From an uncultured Prochlorococcus sp. (GTDB taxonomy: Bacteria > Cyanobacteriota > Cyanobacteriia > PCC-6307 > Cyanobiaceae), in the NCBI GenBank assembly GCA_902594875.1, contig CACJNU010000007.1:1-64000 (forward strand): 64,000 nucleotides of DNA, written 5' to 3'. Shown here piece after piece: positions 14,675-28,323 of the stretch (within the stretch, counting starts at the first letter, position 1; each line of letters begins with the position of its first letter). The translations under genes were made by a program, and so were the position numbers. The notes under the pieces are model-generated. The model was not told where the DNA came from and did not search any database. It saw nothing but the letters and a program-made list of their open reading frames with translations.

Positions 14675-14711
14675 AAAATTATATAAATTAAAAACAATAA
14701 ATTAAGTTTAT

Positions 14712-17587
<2,876 letters not shown>

Positions 17588-17693
17588 AATAACTTCAAAA
17601 TTGAAGCATCAGCTTAATAGAATTGTTATTTAATGCATTTGCACAAAAAATAAATCTGCATCATTAAAGATGCTTATTGTCTTTAAAAATAAT

Positions 17694-17713
17694 CTATGCA
17701 GTTGTCAAGGTTC
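17694..17713 (-). repeat. boxA-like 5' arm upstream of 23S
   Basis: On the transcript strand this reads GAACCTTGACAACTGCATAG, in the spacer between tRNA-Ala and 23S. GAACCTTGA is the cyanobacterial boxA antitermination core as I know it. Its near-perfect complement lies downstream of 23S (14655-14674), so the sequence may serve both antitermination and 23S processing. Confidence 0.65.
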
Positions 17714-17844
17714 TCTGAAAACAATGAAATTAATTCAATGAGTCCAGCGTCTTAATGATTTCATTAGGAAGCTAGATTCGTTCAGAATTTGATCACAACT
17801 CAAAAAATTTCCTTTCTACAGATTATGGAAGAGGTGGTAATCAG

Positions 17845-17917
17845 TGGAGGTAAGCGGACTCGAACCGCTGACATCCTGCTTGCAAAGCAGGCGCTCTACC
17901 AACTGAGCTATACCCCC
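17845..17917 (-). tRNA. tRNA-Ala (anticodon TGC)
   Basis: The reverse complement starts GGGGGTATAGCTCAG and ends TACCTCCA. The 7-bp acceptor stem contains one G-T pair. The anticodon arm CCTGC-TTTGCAA-GCAGG reads TGC (Ala). 73 nt without CCA. It sits in the 16S-23S spacer, as expected. Confidence 0.97.
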
Positions 17918-17929
17918 AACATAGAGATA

Positions 17930-18003
<74 letters not shown>

Positions 18004-18126
18004 AGGAAAAATAATGGGTGTGACCTAGAAAAACTTAGGAAATGAAATTCTTAATAAATTAAGAACGTGAGATACCGATCGACCTAAGGTGACAAAATAA
18101 TATTCAACATTTTGTTGTCTCCCTGT

Positions 18127-19613
<1,487 letters not shown>

Positions 19614-20208
19614 CAAATCCTTTTGTAGATAAATCTACTCAATTTGAATTGCTGTATCAAAATAAAAAATTTAGTTTTGTATTAAGTTTCAGCCTCCTTA
19701 AATTTTAAGGATTACATTGAGTGCACATTAAATATTTCTAAAGTGACTTTCCAAGATCTCAGATCCGTTTGCATCAAAGCCATAAGTTAGCAATTGATGA
19801 CATTTTATATATTCTTGACGGGACCTCACACCTTTATTGCATATACATCTCGAATAACTAAAAAGAATTTAAATTACTCTTGACGCAATAAAAGCATCAG
19901 TTCCTAAGTTTTTAAATTTTCTAGGTGCAGAGCTAAACAACAAGTGGATAACTCATTTAGAAGGTAAAACCCTTCTTCTGGCTGAAAAAAATGATCGAAA
20001 TCAAATCTCCAAAAAATTCATTCATTAACCAAAAATCAGATTTAAGGTAATTTCTTGAATAATGCAAAAAATATATTTTTGCCCAGAAGAAAATACTAAA
20101 CCATCCAACTGTAATTTTGCAACCTTTTATACAAAAATTTTTTATTAATTTTTTATTTGTTCAAAGTCTCATTAAACAACTAGGCTTAAATAAAGGGATA
20201 TAAATGAA
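19614..20208. other. rRNA operon leader and non-coding spacer
   Basis: A stretch of 595 bases between 16S and the invertase gene, presumably holding the rRNA promoter and leader on the minus strand and the invertase promoter on the plus strand. A short hairpin (GTAGAT at 19625-19630, ATCTAC at 19633-19638) lies just upstream of the 16S 5' end. TTGACG occurs at 19816 and 19879 on the plus strand without a well-spaced -10 box. A 28-codon frame at 20062-20148 is not supported. I cannot locate the promoters with confidence. Confidence 0.55.
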
Positions 20209-21648
20209 ATGGCAGAAAGATTTAGTCAAAAAAATTTAAGAGTAAGGCCAAGTTCTGATGAAGAGAAAATTGTAACAAATGCAAAAAAACACTTCGAAAA
20301 GACTTTGGTTGAAATATCAGGCGAATTAGTGGGAAGCGTTGCTGCATTAGAACACCCAACAAAAAATAATAAATTAAATTACGGAGAAATATTTTTAAGA
20401 GACAATGTTCCTGTAATGATTTACCTCATTACCCAAAAACGTTACGAAATTGTCAAAAAGTTCCTAAGTGTATGCCTTGAGTTACAAAGCTCTAATTACC
20501 AAACGCGTGGTGTATTTCCTACTAGTTTCGTTGAAGAAAATGGACAGCTCATTGGAGACTATGGTCAGAGATCAATAGGGAGGATTACTTCAGCTGATGC
20601 AAGTTTATGGTGGCCCATTTTATGTTGGTATTATGTCAATAAAAGCGGTGATTATGCATTTGGAAAAAGTCAAAGCGTTCAAAGAGGTATTCAACTTCTA
20701 CTAGATCTTGTTCTACACCCAACATTTGAGGGTACTCCTGTACTTTTTGTTCCAGATTGTGCATTTATGATTGATAGACCTATGGATGTATGGGGAGCGC
20801 CACTAGAAGTTGAAGTTTTACTTCATGGATGTTTAAAAAGTTGCATTAACTTAATGGAATTAAGTAGAGCAGAACGTGTTAGTAGACTTTTAGACCAAAG
20901 ACTTATTCTTACAAATCAATGGGTTAAGGATTTAGGAAGTTTTCTTTTAAAGCATTATTGGGTTACCAGCCAAACAATGCAAATTTTAAGAAGAAGGCCA
21001 ACTGAGCAGTATGGTGATGATCAACATTTCAATGAATTTAACGTTCAACCGCAAGTTGTTCCCTCATGGCTACAAGATTGGTTAGAGAATAGAGGTGGTT
21101 ACTTAATAGGAAATATTAGGACAGGCAGGCCTGACTTTCGATTTTACAGTTTAGGTAATTCTTTAGCATGTATGTTCGGAATTCTGCCTCCTAAAGAACA
21201 AAGAGCTTTATTTAGATTAGTTTTACATAACAGAAAGCATTTGATGGCTCAAATGCCTATGAGAATTTGTCATCCTCATATGGATGTAGAGGAATGGCAA
21301 AATAAAACTGGATCTGATCCAAAGAATTGGCCTTGGAGTTACCATAACGGTGGTCATTGGCCAAGCTTACTTTGGTTTTTTGGTACAGCTGTCCTATTAC
21401 ATCAAGAACATTATGGTTCAGAAGATGTAATCCTCATGGAAGAAATGAAATCTTTAATAGAGGAATCATATTGGTGTCAACTTAATCAATTGCCTAAGCA
21501 AGAATGGGCAGAATACTTTGATGGTCCTACAGGTACTTGGGTTGGACAACAATCAAGAACATATCAAACTTGGACAATTGTTGGATTTTTATTAATGAAT
21601 CATTTTTTAAGGAATGAGTATAACGATCTAGATATGTTTAAAATTTGA
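20209..21648 (+). CDS. Glycoside hydrolase family 100 neutral/alkaline invertase
   Basis: A cytosolic enzyme that hydrolyses sucrose to glucose and fructose. The 479-residue protein is the normal GH100 length and spans the (alpha/alpha)6 barrel: LNYGEIFLRDNVPVMIYLI, GVFPTSF, DYGQRSIGRITSADASLWWPILCWYY, then VPDCAFMIDRPMDVWGAPLEVE. In the last segment the Asp of MIDR lies in the catalytic box. C-terminal motifs are PQVVPSWLQDWLENRGGYLIGN, SLGNSLACMFGILP and WPWSYHNGGHWPSLLWFF. Plants and cyanobacteria share this family. In Prochlorococcus it likely balances sucrose or glucosylglycerate-type compatible solutes; that part is inference. Confidence 0.92.
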   Translation: MAERFSQKNLRVRPSSDEEKIVTNAKKHFEKTLVEISGELVGSVAALEHPTKNNKLNYGEIFLRDNVPVMIYLITQKRYEIVKKFLSVCLELQSSNYQTRGVFPTSFVEENGQLIGDYGQRSIGRITSADASLWWPILCWYYVNKSGDYAFGKSQSVQRGIQLLLDLVLHPTFEGTPVLFVPDCAFMIDRPMDVWGAPLEVEVLLHGCLKSCINLMELSRAERVSRLLDQRLILTNQWVKDLGSFLLKHYWVTSQTMQILRRRPTEQYGDDQHFNEFNVQPQVVPSWLQDWLENRGGYLIGNIRTGRPDFRFYSLGNSLACMFGILPPKEQRALFRLVLHNRKHLMAQMPMRICHPHMDVEEWQNKTGSDPKNWPWSYHNGGHWPSLLWFFGTAVLLHQEHYGSEDVILMEEMKSLIEESYWCQLNQLPKQEWAEYFDGPTGTWVGQQSRTYQTWTIVGFLLMNHFLRNEYNDLDMFKI

Positions 21649-21650
21649 GT

Positions 21651-22133
21651 CTAAAATAGTCCTAGGGTCAGTGATTTATCAATTGGCAAGCATGCCCCAA
21701 TACCTAGGTATATTGTTAGAAAAGTTCCGAATAAGAAAACAGACATTGCTATTGGTCTTCTAAATGGATTAGAAAATTTATTAACGTTTTCGATAAAGGG
21801 TAAAACCATTAATCCAAGTGGGATTAATGTTTGAAGTGCAATACCCAAAAGTTTATTAGGAACAACTCTAAGTATTTGAAAAACTGGGTAAAGGTACCAC
21901 TCAGGAAGTATTTCAAGGGGTGTTGCGAAGGGATTAGCTTTGTCTCCCAACATTGCAGGATCAAGAACTGCTAATCCAACTACACAGGCAATAGTTCCTA
22001 AGATGACTACCGGGAAGATATATAGTAAATCGTTTGGCCAAGCTGGTTCACCATAATAATTATGGCCCATACCTTTAGCTAACTTTGCTCTCAATTTTGG
22101 ATCAGATAGATCTGGTTTTTTTAAAGTAGACAT
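21651..22133 (-). CDS. petD: Cytochrome b6-f complex subunit 4 (PetD)
   Basis: Thylakoid b6f subunit IV, which corresponds to the C-terminal part of cytochrome b and helps form the plastoquinol oxidation site. The 160-residue protein has the conserved [36 protein letters not shown] and the Qo-site motif [21 protein letters not shown]. Three transmembrane helices are visible (about residues 36-56, 95-115 and 130-150). It follows petB on the minus strand with a 33-base gap, forming the petBD operon. The stop is two bases from the invertase stop (convergent). Confidence 0.97.
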   Translation of the reverse strand: MSTLKKPDLSDPKLRAKLAKGMGHNYYGEPAWPNDLLYIFPVVILGTIACVVGLAVLDPAMLGDKANPFATPLEILPEWYLYPVFQILRVVPNKLLGIALQTLIPLGLMVLPFIENVNKFSNPFRRPIAMSVFLFGTFLTIYLGIGACLPIDKSLTLGLF

Positions 22134-22166
22134 ACGGAGAACTAATGATGGTTTAAGTATAAGAGT

Positions 22167-22823
22167 TTATAAAGGACCTGAAATACCCTGTTTACGAATC
22201 ATTAAAAAGTGCATCAACATGAAGACTGCTAATGACCACGGCAATACAAAAGTGTGAAGACTATAAAATCTGGTTAAAGTTGATTGACCAACACTTTCTC
22301 CACCTCTAAGTAGTTCAACCATAAAATCACCTATTACTGGTATTGCAGCAGGAACACCTGAAACAATCTTAACTGCCCAGTAACCCACCTGATCCCAAGG
22401 TAGGGAGTATCCAGTCACTCCAAAAGCAACAGTTATAACTGCCATTACAACACCTGTGACCCAAGTTAATTCTCTTGGCCTCTTAAAACCTCCAGTAAGA
22501 TAAACCCTAAAGACATGAAGGATTAACATCAATACCATCATTGATGCACTCCATCTATGCACAGATCTTATTAACCATCCAAAACTTACATCGGTCATCA
22601 GATAACTAACTGAACTATAAGCTTGTGTAACTGTTGGCTTATAGTAAAAAGTCATTGCAAAACCTGTTGCAAATTGAATTAGGAAGCATACTAAAGTTAT
22701 GCCTCCTAAACAATAAAAAATATTTACGTGAGGGGGTACGTACTTGGAAGTTACGTCGTCAGTTATGTCTTGGATTTCAAGTCTTTCTTGAAACCAGTCA
22801 TAAACAGATGAAGAATTCGCCAT
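22167..22823 (-). CDS. petB: Cytochrome b6 (PetB)
   Basis: The di-heme core of the b6f complex, carrying electrons across the thylakoid between plastoquinol and plastoquinone. I place the start at the ATG at 22821-22823, giving 218 residues beginning [20 protein letters not shown]; an upstream frame to 22886 adds a non-homologous tail. Heme ligands are the paired His in [22 protein letters not shown] and in [28 protein letters not shown]. The Cys of [14 protein letters not shown] is the covalent heme c-i site. Four transmembrane helices are visible. It is divergent from ctpA. Confidence 0.97.
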   Translation of the reverse strand: MANSSSVYDWFQERLEIQDITDDVTSKYVPPHVNIFYCLGGITLVCFLIQFATGFAMTFYYKPTVTQAYSSVSYLMTDVSFGWLIRSVHRWSASMMVLMLILHVFRVYLTGGFKRPRELTWVTGVVMAVITVAFGVTGYSLPWDQVGYWAVKIVSGVPAAIPVIGDFMVELLRGGESVGQSTLTRFYSLHTFVLPWSLAVFMLMHFLMIRKQGISGPL

Positions 22824-22894
22824 CCAAAAAAAAATTAGCTTTGATATAAAGAGCTTACTTAAAATTCTTATACTTGGTGTTAACACTTAACCCA

Positions 22895-24190
22895 ATGAAT
22901 TCATCTTTTAACAAACTTTTAACATTCAAAACTTTGATCACTGCATCAATGATCATTGTTTTTTCTATCAATCTTTTGTTGATCGAAAGAGTGGATGCTC
23001 TCAGTGATAGCAGGCAATTAGTACTTGACGCATGGACCTTGGTAAACGAAGGTTTTTATGATCCAGAAAAGTTTGATGAAATCCAATGGAAAAGAATAAG
23101 ACAAAAAACGTTACAGAAACAAATTGAAACAAGTGAAGAGGCTTATTCCGCAATTGAAGACATGTTAAGACCTTTAGAAGATCCCTACACGAGAGTTTTA
23201 CGCCCCAAAGATTATGAGCTACTGAAATCAAGTAATTTTGGGAGTGAAATTAATGGTGTTGGGCTTCAATTAGGTGAAGATGATGACAATAAAGTTAAAG
23301 TTATTTCTACTCTTGGGGGGTCGCCAGCTGAAGAAGCTGGAATAGTAAGCGGGGACATTATCGAGACAGTGGATGGAATCTCATCAGAAAAATTAGGGCT
23401 TGCAAGTACCGCCTCTAAGTTAAGAGGTGAATCAGGGACAAAAGTTTTAGTTGAATTATCTACGGAATCAGGAGAAATTAGGGAAGTCGATTTAGAGAGG
23501 AGATCAGTAGATCTCAGACCAGTTAGAACAAAAAGATTAAGAGACGATTTTCACACCATAGGATATTTAAGGATAACTCAATTTAGCGAAAGCGTACCCA
23601 AAAAAGTTGAAGAGGCTCTTCAAGAGTTAAAGGAGAAAGAGGTTGAGGGCTTAATCTTGGATCTTAGAAATAATTCAGGGGGACTTGTAAGCTCAGGTAT
23701 TGCAGTTGCAGACTCATTATTAAGTGAGAAACCCGTAGTGGAGACAAAAGATAGAAATGGGGTCAAAGATGCAATTATTTCTCAAAAAGAGACATTTTTT
23801 GATGGACCAATGGTGACTTTAGTAAATAAAGGCACTGCAAGTGCCAGTGAAATACTTGCTGGTTCTTTACAAGATAATGAGAGGTCAATTCTTATGGGAG
23901 AACAAACTTATGGTAAAGGTTTAATTCAATCCCTAAAAAGTTTGGGAGAAGATAGTGGTATTGCTATAACAGTGGCTAGTTACTTAACACCAGATGGCAA
24001 TAATATTCAAGGCCAAGGTATAACACCTGATAAATTACTTGATCTACCGGATGCAAGTGATTTTGGAAGTACTGAGGATAAATGGGTGAGGAATGCGGAA
24101 TTATTTTTAGGGTCGTTTCTAGAAAAAGAAGAAGTTCCAGTTCAAACAATTGAATTAAACAATGAAGAAATTAAATCTTTAAATGGCTAA
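22895..24190 (+). CDS. ctpA: C-terminal processing peptidase (CtpA family)
   Basis: A lumenal/periplasmic serine protease; the CtpA type trims the C-terminal extension of the PSII D1 protein. I choose ATG at 22895 (431 residues); TTG at 22874 is an alternative. An N-terminal hydrophobic export signal (LLTFKTLITASMIIVFSINLLLI) is followed by a PDZ domain (about 95-175: GVGLQLGEDDDNK ... GSPAEEAGIVSGDIIETVDG). The catalytic domain has Ser316 in NKGTASASEIL and Lys341 in QTYGKGLIQS, 25 residues apart as in the family. Cyanobacteria have several paralogues, so specificity for D1 is likely but not proven. Confidence 0.9.
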   Translation: MNSSFNKLLTFKTLITASMIIVFSINLLLIERVDALSDSRQLVLDAWTLVNEGFYDPEKFDEIQWKRIRQKTLQKQIETSEEAYSAIEDMLRPLEDPYTRVLRPKDYELLKSSNFGSEINGVGLQLGEDDDNKVKVISTLGGSPAEEAGIVSGDIIETVDGISSEKLGLASTASKLRGESGTKVLVELSTESGEIREVDLERRSVDLRPVRTKRLRDDFHTIGYLRITQFSESVPKKVEEALQELKEKEVEGLILDLRNNSGGLVSSGIAVADSLLSEKPVVETKDRNGVKDAIISQKETFFDGPMVTLVNKGTASASEILAGSLQDNERSILMGEQTYGKGLIQSLKSLGEDSGIAITVASYLTPDGNNIQGQGITPDKLLDLPDASDFGSTEDKWVRNAELFLGSFLEKEEVPVQTIELNNEEIKSLNG

Positions 24191-24217
24191 AGATTGAAAA
24201 TAAAAAATCTTAAAAAT

Positions 24218-25474
24218 ATGAGTATTAAAAGAATTTTTCATGACCCAATTCATAAAGAAATAGTATTTGACGCAGGAAAGCCAGAAGAATCAATGATTAT
24301 GGAATTAATTGATACAGTCGCTTTTCAAAGACTAAGAAGAATAAAACAGCTTGGAGCGGCATCATTACTGTTTCATGGTGCAGAATCGAGTAGATTTACT
24401 CACTCAATTGGTGTTTTTTGTATAGCTAGAAAAATTTATAAGAGATTAATTGAAAGTAAATCTTCTTTTAGTGAAAATAAATTTGTTCTTTATGGAGCAG
24501 CTCTACTACATGATTTAGGTCATGGGCCTTTAAGCCATACCAGTGAAACAATATTCATGCATGATCACGAAAAATGGTCTGAAAACTTAGTGACAAATTA
24601 TTCTCCAATAAATTCAATCCTCAAAAAGTATGACAACGAATTACCCAGGAAAATTGGTGAATTATTTCAATCAAAAAAACATTCTTCAAAACCCTTAAGA
24701 ACATTGATAAGTAGTGAGATAGATTGCGATCGTCTTGATTACCTCTTGCGCGATAGTTACAACACAGGGACTAATTATGGCTTAGTAGATTTAGAAAGAA
24801 TAATTTCAGCTCTTACCTTTTTACCTGATGGAAATATCGGAATCAAACCAAAAGGTATGATCGCTATTGAGCATTTCCTGGTACTTAGAAACTTGATGTA
24901 TAGAACAATCTACAATCACAAGATAAACGAAATATCAACATGGATTCTGGGGAAAATAGTACACACAATAAAACATAATTATGAAAAGAATATTTGGTTA
25001 GATAATTCTCTACATAAATGGATTTTTTCACCATCAAAGGTTGATTTTGATGATTTCATAAGAAATGATGATGTAACTTTTTATTATCATTTGATTAGAT
25101 GGAGAGATGAATCTTTTGAACCACTTTCTACACTATGCAAAATGTTTATTGACAGGGATTTATTAAAGGCTTCAGACATAAGTTTTTTAAGTAAGATTAA
25201 TAGATTAAAAATCCTTGCATTTGCCACAAAATTATGTGAAAAGAATGGTTATGATTCAGAAATATTTTGCGGGATTAAAGAAAGGTCTTTCAAAGGTTTT
25301 GAATCTAATAATGCTCTAAAAATATGGGACGGCACTTATCAAAGCGCATTAGAAAATAGTTCCGCATTAATAAAAACTTTAATGAGATCCGATGAAAGCT
25401 CTTTTATTATTTATCCAGATTTGATCAAAAATGAAATTAAAAATGAAATTTCATTAATAAAAAACAATTCCTAG
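24218..25474 (+). CDS. HD-superfamily phosphohydrolase (dNTPase/SAMHD1-like)
   Basis: The ATG at 24218 gives a 418-residue protein beginning MSIKRIFHDPIHKEIVFD; a TTG at 24194 would add eight residues. The metal-binding HD signature is clear: H in FTHSIGVFCIARKI, HD in AALLHDLGHGPLSHTSE, and the final Asp in SSEIDCDRLDYLLRDSYNTG. This arrangement (RFxHS, HDxGHGPxSH, SSxxDxDRLDYLxRDS) defines the deoxyguanosinetriphosphatase-like branch (COG1078). Expected activity is hydrolysis of dNTPs or related nucleotides. It starts 27 bases after ctpA and ends 10 bases before minC, so it may be part of a ctpA-HD-minCDE transcript. Confidence 0.88.
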   Translation: MSIKRIFHDPIHKEIVFDAGKPEESMIMELIDTVAFQRLRRIKQLGAASLLFHGAESSRFTHSIGVFCIARKIYKRLIESKSSFSENKFVLYGAALLHDLGHGPLSHTSETIFMHDHEKWSENLVTNYSPINSILKKYDNELPRKIGELFQSKKHSSKPLRTLISSEIDCDRLDYLLRDSYNTGTNYGLVDLERIISALTFLPDGNIGIKPKGMIAIEHFLVLRNLMYRTIYNHKINEISTWILGKIVHTIKHNYEKNIWLDNSLHKWIFSPSKVDFDDFIRNDDVTFYYHLIRWRDESFEPLSTLCKMFIDRDLLKASDISFLSKINRLKILAFATKLCEKNGYDSEIFCGIKERSFKGFESNNALKIWDGTYQSALENSSALIKTLMRSDESSFIIYPDLIKNEIKNEISLIKNNS

Positions 25475-25484
25475 ATTTAATTCA

Positions 25485-26147
25485 ATGGAAATCGTTTTAA
25501 AAAACAGTAAAAGTAAATATTCAGAAATTTTTTCTCTGTTAGATTTAGATAATCTCCATGAAACTTTCAAAAGATTTTCATCCATCAAGGAACCTTTAGA
25601 AGCAAAAATTTTCGCAGTCAATGAGTCAATAAGTTCTCATCAATTATTAAAATTAAAAAATTATTTTGACAAAATTAATATTTGTTCCTTATGCATTTAC
25701 TCAAATAATAGAGAAATTATAATAAGTGGAAAATCTTTAAAAATAGATTCAGCCTACATAAAAGAGCAAGAGATTAAAAATCAGTTACTATTATTTAAAT
25801 CAAAAAAGAAAGACGATATTCTTCACAAAGGAACAGTACGATCGGGTGAAAGAATATCTTCAAATGGAAACCTATGTATTATTGGAGACGTCAATCCAGG
25901 AGCAATAGTTTCCGCTAAGAAAAATATTTACGTTTGGGGCAAATTACTAGGGATCGCATTCGCGGGGAAAAGTGGAAATAAAAATGCCTCTATTGCATCA
26001 CTTTATCTAAACCCTTTACAATTAAGAATTGCAGATGTGATTGCAATTGGGCCAAAGGAAAAGCCCAAAAATTGCTATCCAGAAATTGCAGTAATAGATA
26101 AACAAACAATAATTATCAAACCACACATAATCGAAAATAAAAATTAA
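25485..26147 (+). CDS. minC: Septum site-determining protein MinC
   Basis: An inhibitor of FtsZ ring assembly, recruited to the membrane by MinD. The 220-residue protein has a poorly conserved N-terminal domain (about 1-105). The beta-helical C-terminal domain follows: HKGTVRSGERISSNGNLCIIGDVNPGAIVSAKKNIYVWGKLLGIAFAGKSGNKNASIASLYLNPLQLRIADV, with the RSGxR, GDVNPGAxV and GxLxGxAxAGxxGN motifs of MinC. It is the first gene of minCDE. The start ATG is 10 bases from the HD gene's stop. Confidence 0.94.
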   Translation: MEIVLKNSKSKYSEIFSLLDLDNLHETFKRFSSIKEPLEAKIFAVNESISSHQLLKLKNYFDKINICSLCIYSNNREIIISGKSLKIDSAYIKEQEIKNQLLLFKSKKKDDILHKGTVRSGERISSNGNLCIIGDVNPGAIVSAKKNIYVWGKLLGIAFAGKSGNKNASIASLYLNPLQLRIADVIAIGPKEKPKNCYPEIAVIDKQTIIIKPHIIENKN

Positions 26148-26258
26148 TCAATAATTTGCAATAAATAAATTCAAAATAGATAAATTTAAGAATTACTTAA
26201 TCTTTAAAATATTTAACTTTCTTCAAGTGGCTTTATTATTTGTAAAATCCTAAAAACC

Positions 26259-27074
26259 GTGGGGAAGAATACTCGCACAATATTAATCTGTTCAGGTAAG
26301 GGAGGGGTTGGTAAAACAACTTTGACTGCAAACCTTGGAATAGCACTTGCTAATAGCGGATCAACAACTGCTGTATTAGATGCTGATTTTGGCTTAAGAA
26401 ATTTAGATCTTCTTCTGGGATTAGAAAATCGCATCATTTATACGGCTCAAGATGTTCTAGACAAGAACTGTCGTCTCGACCAAGCATTGGTTAGACATAA
26501 AAAAGAGCCTAACCTTGCTCTTCTACCTGCTGGAGATCCAAGGATGTTGGATTGGATGAAGCCCGAAGATATGAAAAAAATTAGTGAGCTACTTAGTGAG
26601 AACTTTGATTTTGTCTTAGTTGATTGTCCTGCTGGTGTAGAAGATGGCTTTAAAAATGCCCTTGCTGCCTGTAAAGAAGCTATTGTTGTTACCAACCCAG
26701 AATTATCTGCAGTAAGGGATGCAGATAGAGTAATAGGGATTCTTAACACTTCAGATATTGAGCCTATTCAACTTGTAATCAATAGAGTTCGCCCTAACAT
26801 GATGGCTAGTCAAGAAATGTTATCTATCGAAGATGTTCAAGGTATCCTTTCTTTGCCTTTATTAGGTATTGTTTTAGAAGATGAACAGGTAATAATAAGT
26901 ACAAATAGAGGAGAGCCACTGACACTTTCAGATAGTAGATCTCCTGCAAAAAAATGTTATTTGAATGTTTCTCAAAGACTTACAAATATAGATGTACCAA
27001 TTATAGATCCCAAAAAAGAAGGCAAAAGTCTTAAAGATAAATTCATGAGATTAATGCAAACAAAGGTTTTTTAA
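26259..27074 (+). CDS. minD: Septum site-determining ATPase MinD
   Basis: A membrane-cycling ATPase that positions the division site with MinC and MinE. The GTG at 26259 starts a 271-residue protein. It has a deviant Walker A ([16 protein letters not shown], with the signature first Lys), [17 protein letters not shown], switch [13 protein letters not shown], and a C-terminal membrane-targeting amphipathic helix ([14 protein letters not shown]). The 111-base gap from minC is AT-rich. One base separates the stop from the minE start. Confidence 0.97.
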   Translation: MGKNTRTILICSGKGGVGKTTLTANLGIALANSGSTTAVLDADFGLRNLDLLLGLENRIIYTAQDVLDKNCRLDQALVRHKKEPNLALLPAGDPRMLDWMKPEDMKKISELLSENFDFVLVDCPAGVEDGFKNALAACKEAIVVTNPELSAVRDADRVIGILNTSDIEPIQLVINRVRPNMMASQEMLSIEDVQGILSLPLLGIVLEDEQVIISTNRGEPLTLSDSRSPAKKCYLNVSQRLTNIDVPIIDPKKEGKSLKDKFMRLMQTKVF

Positions 27075-27075
27075 A

Positions 27076-27402
27076 ATGATGACCCTCAGAGATCTTATAA
27101 ATAAATTACTAGGCAGAGAACCGTCTAGTGCTAATACAGCAAGAGAAAGATTACAACTTGTACTGGCTCATGACAGAGTTGATATGAGTTCTTTAACAAC
27201 TGACCTTTTAGATAAAATGAGGAAAGAGATTCTTGATGTTGTTGCTAAATATGTTGAAATTGATTTTGATGAAGTGGCAGTAAGTTTAGAGACTGAGGAT
27301 AGAATGACTGCATTAGTCGCCAATTTACCAATCAAAAGAACTATTTCAGGAGAAATAAAATTCAAAAAAACTGATAAAGCTAATAAAGATATCAAAAAGT
27401 AA
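27076..27402 (+). CDS. minE: Cell division topological specificity factor MinE
   Basis: Stimulates MinD ATPase and restricts MinC to the poles. The 108-residue protein has the N-terminal anti-MinCD region ([33 protein letters not shown]), containing the conserved [13 protein letters not shown] contact helix. The C-terminal dimerisation domain has [30 protein letters not shown]. The tail is Lys-rich. It is directly after minD and completes minCDE. Confidence 0.96.
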   Translation: MMTLRDLINKLLGREPSSANTARERLQLVLAHDRVDMSSLTTDLLDKMRKEILDVVAKYVEIDFDEVAVSLETEDRMTALVANLPIKRTISGEIKFKKTDKANKDIKK

Positions 27403-27468
27403 TAAATTTAAAAAAAAGCTAAAAAAATACTTATAGTTGACCCTTCCTGATTGTAAGATAAAGAGATT

Positions 27469-27540
27469 GCCGGCTTAGCTCAGCGGTAGAGCAGCGCTTT
27501 TGTAAAGCGAAGGTCATCAGTTCAAATCTGTTAGCCGGCA
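27469..27540 (+). tRNA. tRNA-Thr (anticodon TGT)
   Basis: Starts GCCGGCTTAGCTCAGC and ends AGCCGGCA. The 7-bp acceptor stem is perfect. The anticodon arm CGCTT-TTGTAAA-GCG reads TGT (Thr, ACA). 72 nt without CCA. It follows minE and is convergent with a small membrane gene. Confidence 0.97.
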
Positions 27541-27551
27541 TTTTGATTTAT

Positions 27552-27719
27552 TTAATTCTGTTCTATATTATTCGCTGAAAATAAAAAAACTAAACCTATC
27601 AGAGCAATAATAGGAATCAATCTTATTTCGACAACATACTCTAAAAAAGATGCAAGGGGTTGAAATATCCAATAAGTAAAAAATTGAATCAATAAAACAA
27701 AAAATAATAATAAAAACAT
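27552..27719 (-). CDS. Small two-helix membrane protein coupled to tsaC (55 aa)
   Basis: The ATG at 27717-27719 overlaps the tsaC stop by one base (TAATG), typical of translational coupling. The 55 residues contain two hydrophobic stretches, 2-20 (FLLLFFVLLIQFFTYWIFQ) and 32-49 (IRLIPIIALIGLVFLFSA), separated by PLASFLEYVVE. Coupling and the clean helix-loop-helix architecture support a real gene. The function is unknown. The next feature downstream is tRNA-Thr on the other strand. Confidence 0.6.
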   Translation of the reverse strand: MFLLLFFVLLIQFFTYWIFQPLASFLEYVVEIRLIPIIALIGLVFLFSANNIEQN

Positions 27720-28300
27720 TAATACAATTCCCTTACTAATACTTCTCCTTCTCTAATCAGTCTCCAATCTCCACTTTTCTTCCAAATTATAATAGTACTT
27801 GCTTTTCCACTTCTTTTTCCCCAAGGTATAGGACCCAAAATTTTTACAGAAGGGAAGTCTAAAGCAATGCCTTCAACTGTAATAGATCCTTTATGACCTG
27901 AAATATTTGCACTTGAAGTTAACAATGGGCCTGTTTCTCTCATGAGAGACTGAGCCATATATGAATTTGGAATCCTCAACCCAAGGGTAAGATCATTGCT
28001 TGTGAGGATTGTAGTCTGCTTTTCTGAAGCAGGAATAATCATTGTCAGAGCTCCAGGCCAATATTTTGAAGCTATATTTTCGTAATCTTTTTTAGCTGAT
28101 TCGTGAACATAATCAATTAATTGATTATGTTCTGACCCCATAAGAATTAAGGGTTTATCTCTATCCCTTTTTTTAAATTCATAAATAATATTTGAAAATT
28201 TTGGCAAGCATCCAATCGCAGGTAATGTGTCAGTTGGGAAGATTATAGGTAAACCACTTTTAAGAGTCTTCAAAGCGGATTTGCAGTCTACTAAATTCAT
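27719..28300 (-). CDS. tsaC: Threonylcarbamoyl-AMP synthase (TsaC/YrdC/Sua5 family)
   Basis: Makes the threonylcarbamoyl-AMP intermediate of t6A, the modified base at position 37 of ANN-decoding tRNAs. The 193-residue protein shows IFPTDTLPAIGCLP, the YEFKKRDRDKPLILM nucleotide-binding loop, SKYWPGALTMII, LGLRIPNS and LLTSSANISGHKGS. It belongs to the minus-strand run psbM, prmC, tsaC, small membrane gene. The start is 23 bases after the prmC stop. Confidence 0.92.
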   Translation of the reverse strand: MNLVDCKSALKTLKSGLPIIFPTDTLPAIGCLPKFSNIIYEFKKRDRDKPLILMGSEHNQLIDYVHESAKKDYENIASKYWPGALTMIIPASEKQTTILTSNDLTLGLRIPNSYMAQSLMRETGPLLTSSANISGHKGSITVEGIALDFPSVKILGPIPWGKRSGKASTIIIWKKSGDWRLIREGEVLVRELY

Positions 28301-28323
28301 TTAGATTATGAACTTGTAATAAT

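Noticed and set aside
19816-19900. TTGACG elements as promoters of the invertase gene
   Set aside because: No well-spaced TATAAT-like box follows either one.
20062-20148. 28-codon frame in the rRNA leader region
   Set aside because: Short, no recognisable motif, no ribosome-binding site; likely chance.
22634-22849. Plus-strand frame opposite petB
   Set aside because: Shadow of the conserved cytochrome b6 gene.
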